A DNA stretch of 6,835 bases. Source: Oligoflexia bacterium. Lineage in GTDB: Bacteria; Bdellovibrionota; UBA1018; CAIMNF01. The notes below the pieces were generated by a model that ran no database searches, had not been told where the DNA came from, and worked only from the letters and a program-made list of their open reading frames with translations. Below are positions 6,364 through 6,835 of the stretch, piece by piece. Location of the stretch: NCBI GenBank assembly GCA_903842755.1, contig CAIMNF010000205.1, positions 1 to 6,835 on the forward strand, written 5' to 3'. The position numbers were made by a program, and so were the translations under genes. How positions within the stretch are numbered: position 1 is the first letter of the stretch; each line of letters opens with the position of its first letter.

Positions 6364-6835
6364 TGTTCAGTAAAAAAATTCAGATTGATTGCGTTTCCAT
6401 TGATTTGGTCAGCTCGATTTAAAACGGCGTAACGGAGGGAGTTCTTTTCAATCAGCAGTTGGGCATTTGGTCGACCCAGCAAAATGTCGGTCACGTCTTT
6501 TTCGCGGGCGCGGTAGTTGATTCCCCATGACCAAAGCCAACCCGCGTATCCCATCCAAACGGGCGAGCCAGTAAGGCAAGGAACCCAGTGATTATGTTTG
6601 GGGCTAATGAGGACAACGTCGTTGGGGGAGTTCCTAAGAGATCGCCATTCGTCGGCCAGGTTAAACTCAGCTGCGCTAAAAAATTCGGTGGATTGCTTTT
6701 TCGCCCCCATAAAAAGACAGTCACTCCATCCGGATAGTGTTAGGCTTGCCAGAACGAGTGCTGGCAACACCCAATATTTGGGGTGAAAGCGGCGTTGCGG
6801 GTGGGGACGGTAAAACGATTGAATTGCAATTGCAG
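6273..6835 (-). CDS. C-terminal part of a membrane protein, possibly glycosyltransferase-like (5' end outside window)
   Basis: The frame is open on the minus strand from the window edge to TGA at 6275-6273, giving 186 visible residues. The GTG at 6770 is a possible but unlikely start, because open coding with a natural-looking sequence continues beyond it. The visible part has basic residues (R-P-H-P-Q-R-R near 6800), a membrane segment (about 6725-6772), then a soluble tail. The tail contains V-V-L-I-S-P-K-H-N, M-G-Y-A-G-W-L-W-S-W-G (around 6520-6550), a following R-E, and R-Y-A-V-L-N. This order, a last membrane helix followed by a short tail with a Gly-Tyr-x-Gly-Trp-Leu-Trp motif, recalls the C-terminal ends of polytopic bacterial membrane proteins resembling GT-C glycosyltransferases. 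I recognise the pattern only loosely, and the N-terminal catalytic part is not visible. The last 30 residues are encoded within the 3' end of comEC on the other strand. Confidence 0.7.
   Translation of the reverse strand, partial: AIAIQSFYRPHPQRRFHPKYWVLPALVLASLTLSGWSDCLFMGAKKQSTEFFSAAEFNLADEWRSLRNSPNDVVLISPKHNHWVPCLTGSPVWMGYAGWLWSWGINYRAREKDVTDILLGRPNAQLLIEKNSLRYAVLNRADQINGNAINLNFFTEHYKAVLNRNGWYAFDLTSPLNSMSPSSSVR

Noticed and set aside
6361..6420. Terminator after comEC, suggested by an A-run and repeated ATTGATT words
   Set aside because: The ATTGATT words are direct repeats and not inverted, and no stem could be drawn.
6768..6770. GTG as the start of a 165-residue protein on the minus strand
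   Set aside because: The frame stays open to the window end with plausible basic and hydrophobic protein sequence before the membrane helix, so a longer membrane protein is more likely.

Overview
The window looks like compact chromosomal DNA of a Gram-negative bacterium. It has mid-range base composition (GC near one half by eye, not counted), almost no intergenic space, and two exported lipoproteins with bacterial lipoboxes. The divergent style of the ComM and ComEC homologues and the low-complexity, cysteine-containing lipoproteins would suit a Bdellovibrionota/deltaproteobacteria-like lineage. That assignment is an impression and not proven. There are no RNA genes, CRISPR arrays, insertion sequences or prophage genes.

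Layout. (1) Positions 1-2325, plus strand: two tandem lipoprotein genes separated by 3 bp. The first is cut by the window start inside its signal peptide. They share ordered sequence blocks and are probably diverged duplicates of an unrecognised family. (2) Positions 2337-4484, minus strand: a short membrane-anchored J-domain protein followed 39 bp later by a YifB/ComM-type Mg-chelatase-like AAA+ ATPase. The ATPase converges on the second lipoprotein gene with an 11-bp gap. (3) Positions 4495-6363, plus strand: a ComEC/Rec2-type DNA-uptake channel with an intact metallo-beta-lactamase-like domain but without the usual N-terminal soluble domain. Its start codon lies 10 bp from the best start of the divergent J-protein gene. 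(4) Positions 6273-6835, minus strand: the C-terminal end of a membrane protein, probably glycosyltransferase-like. It runs out of the window and overlaps the comEC 3' end by 91 bp, tail to tail.

Functional reading. ComEC moves single-stranded DNA across the inner membrane. ComM is a helicase that helps integrate transforming DNA by branch migration. Having both back to back, with a membrane J-protein cotranscribed with comM, suggests a small natural-transformation locus. This is inference from gene families and proximity, because YifB/ComM homologues are also widespread in bacteria not known to be competent. The J-protein could recruit the DnaK chaperone to the membrane, but a link to DNA uptake is untested. 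The lipoproteins have no evident tie to the competence genes. No clearly new multi-gene system is visible. The best leads are the comM/J-protein/comEC arrangement and the uncharacterised lipoprotein pair.
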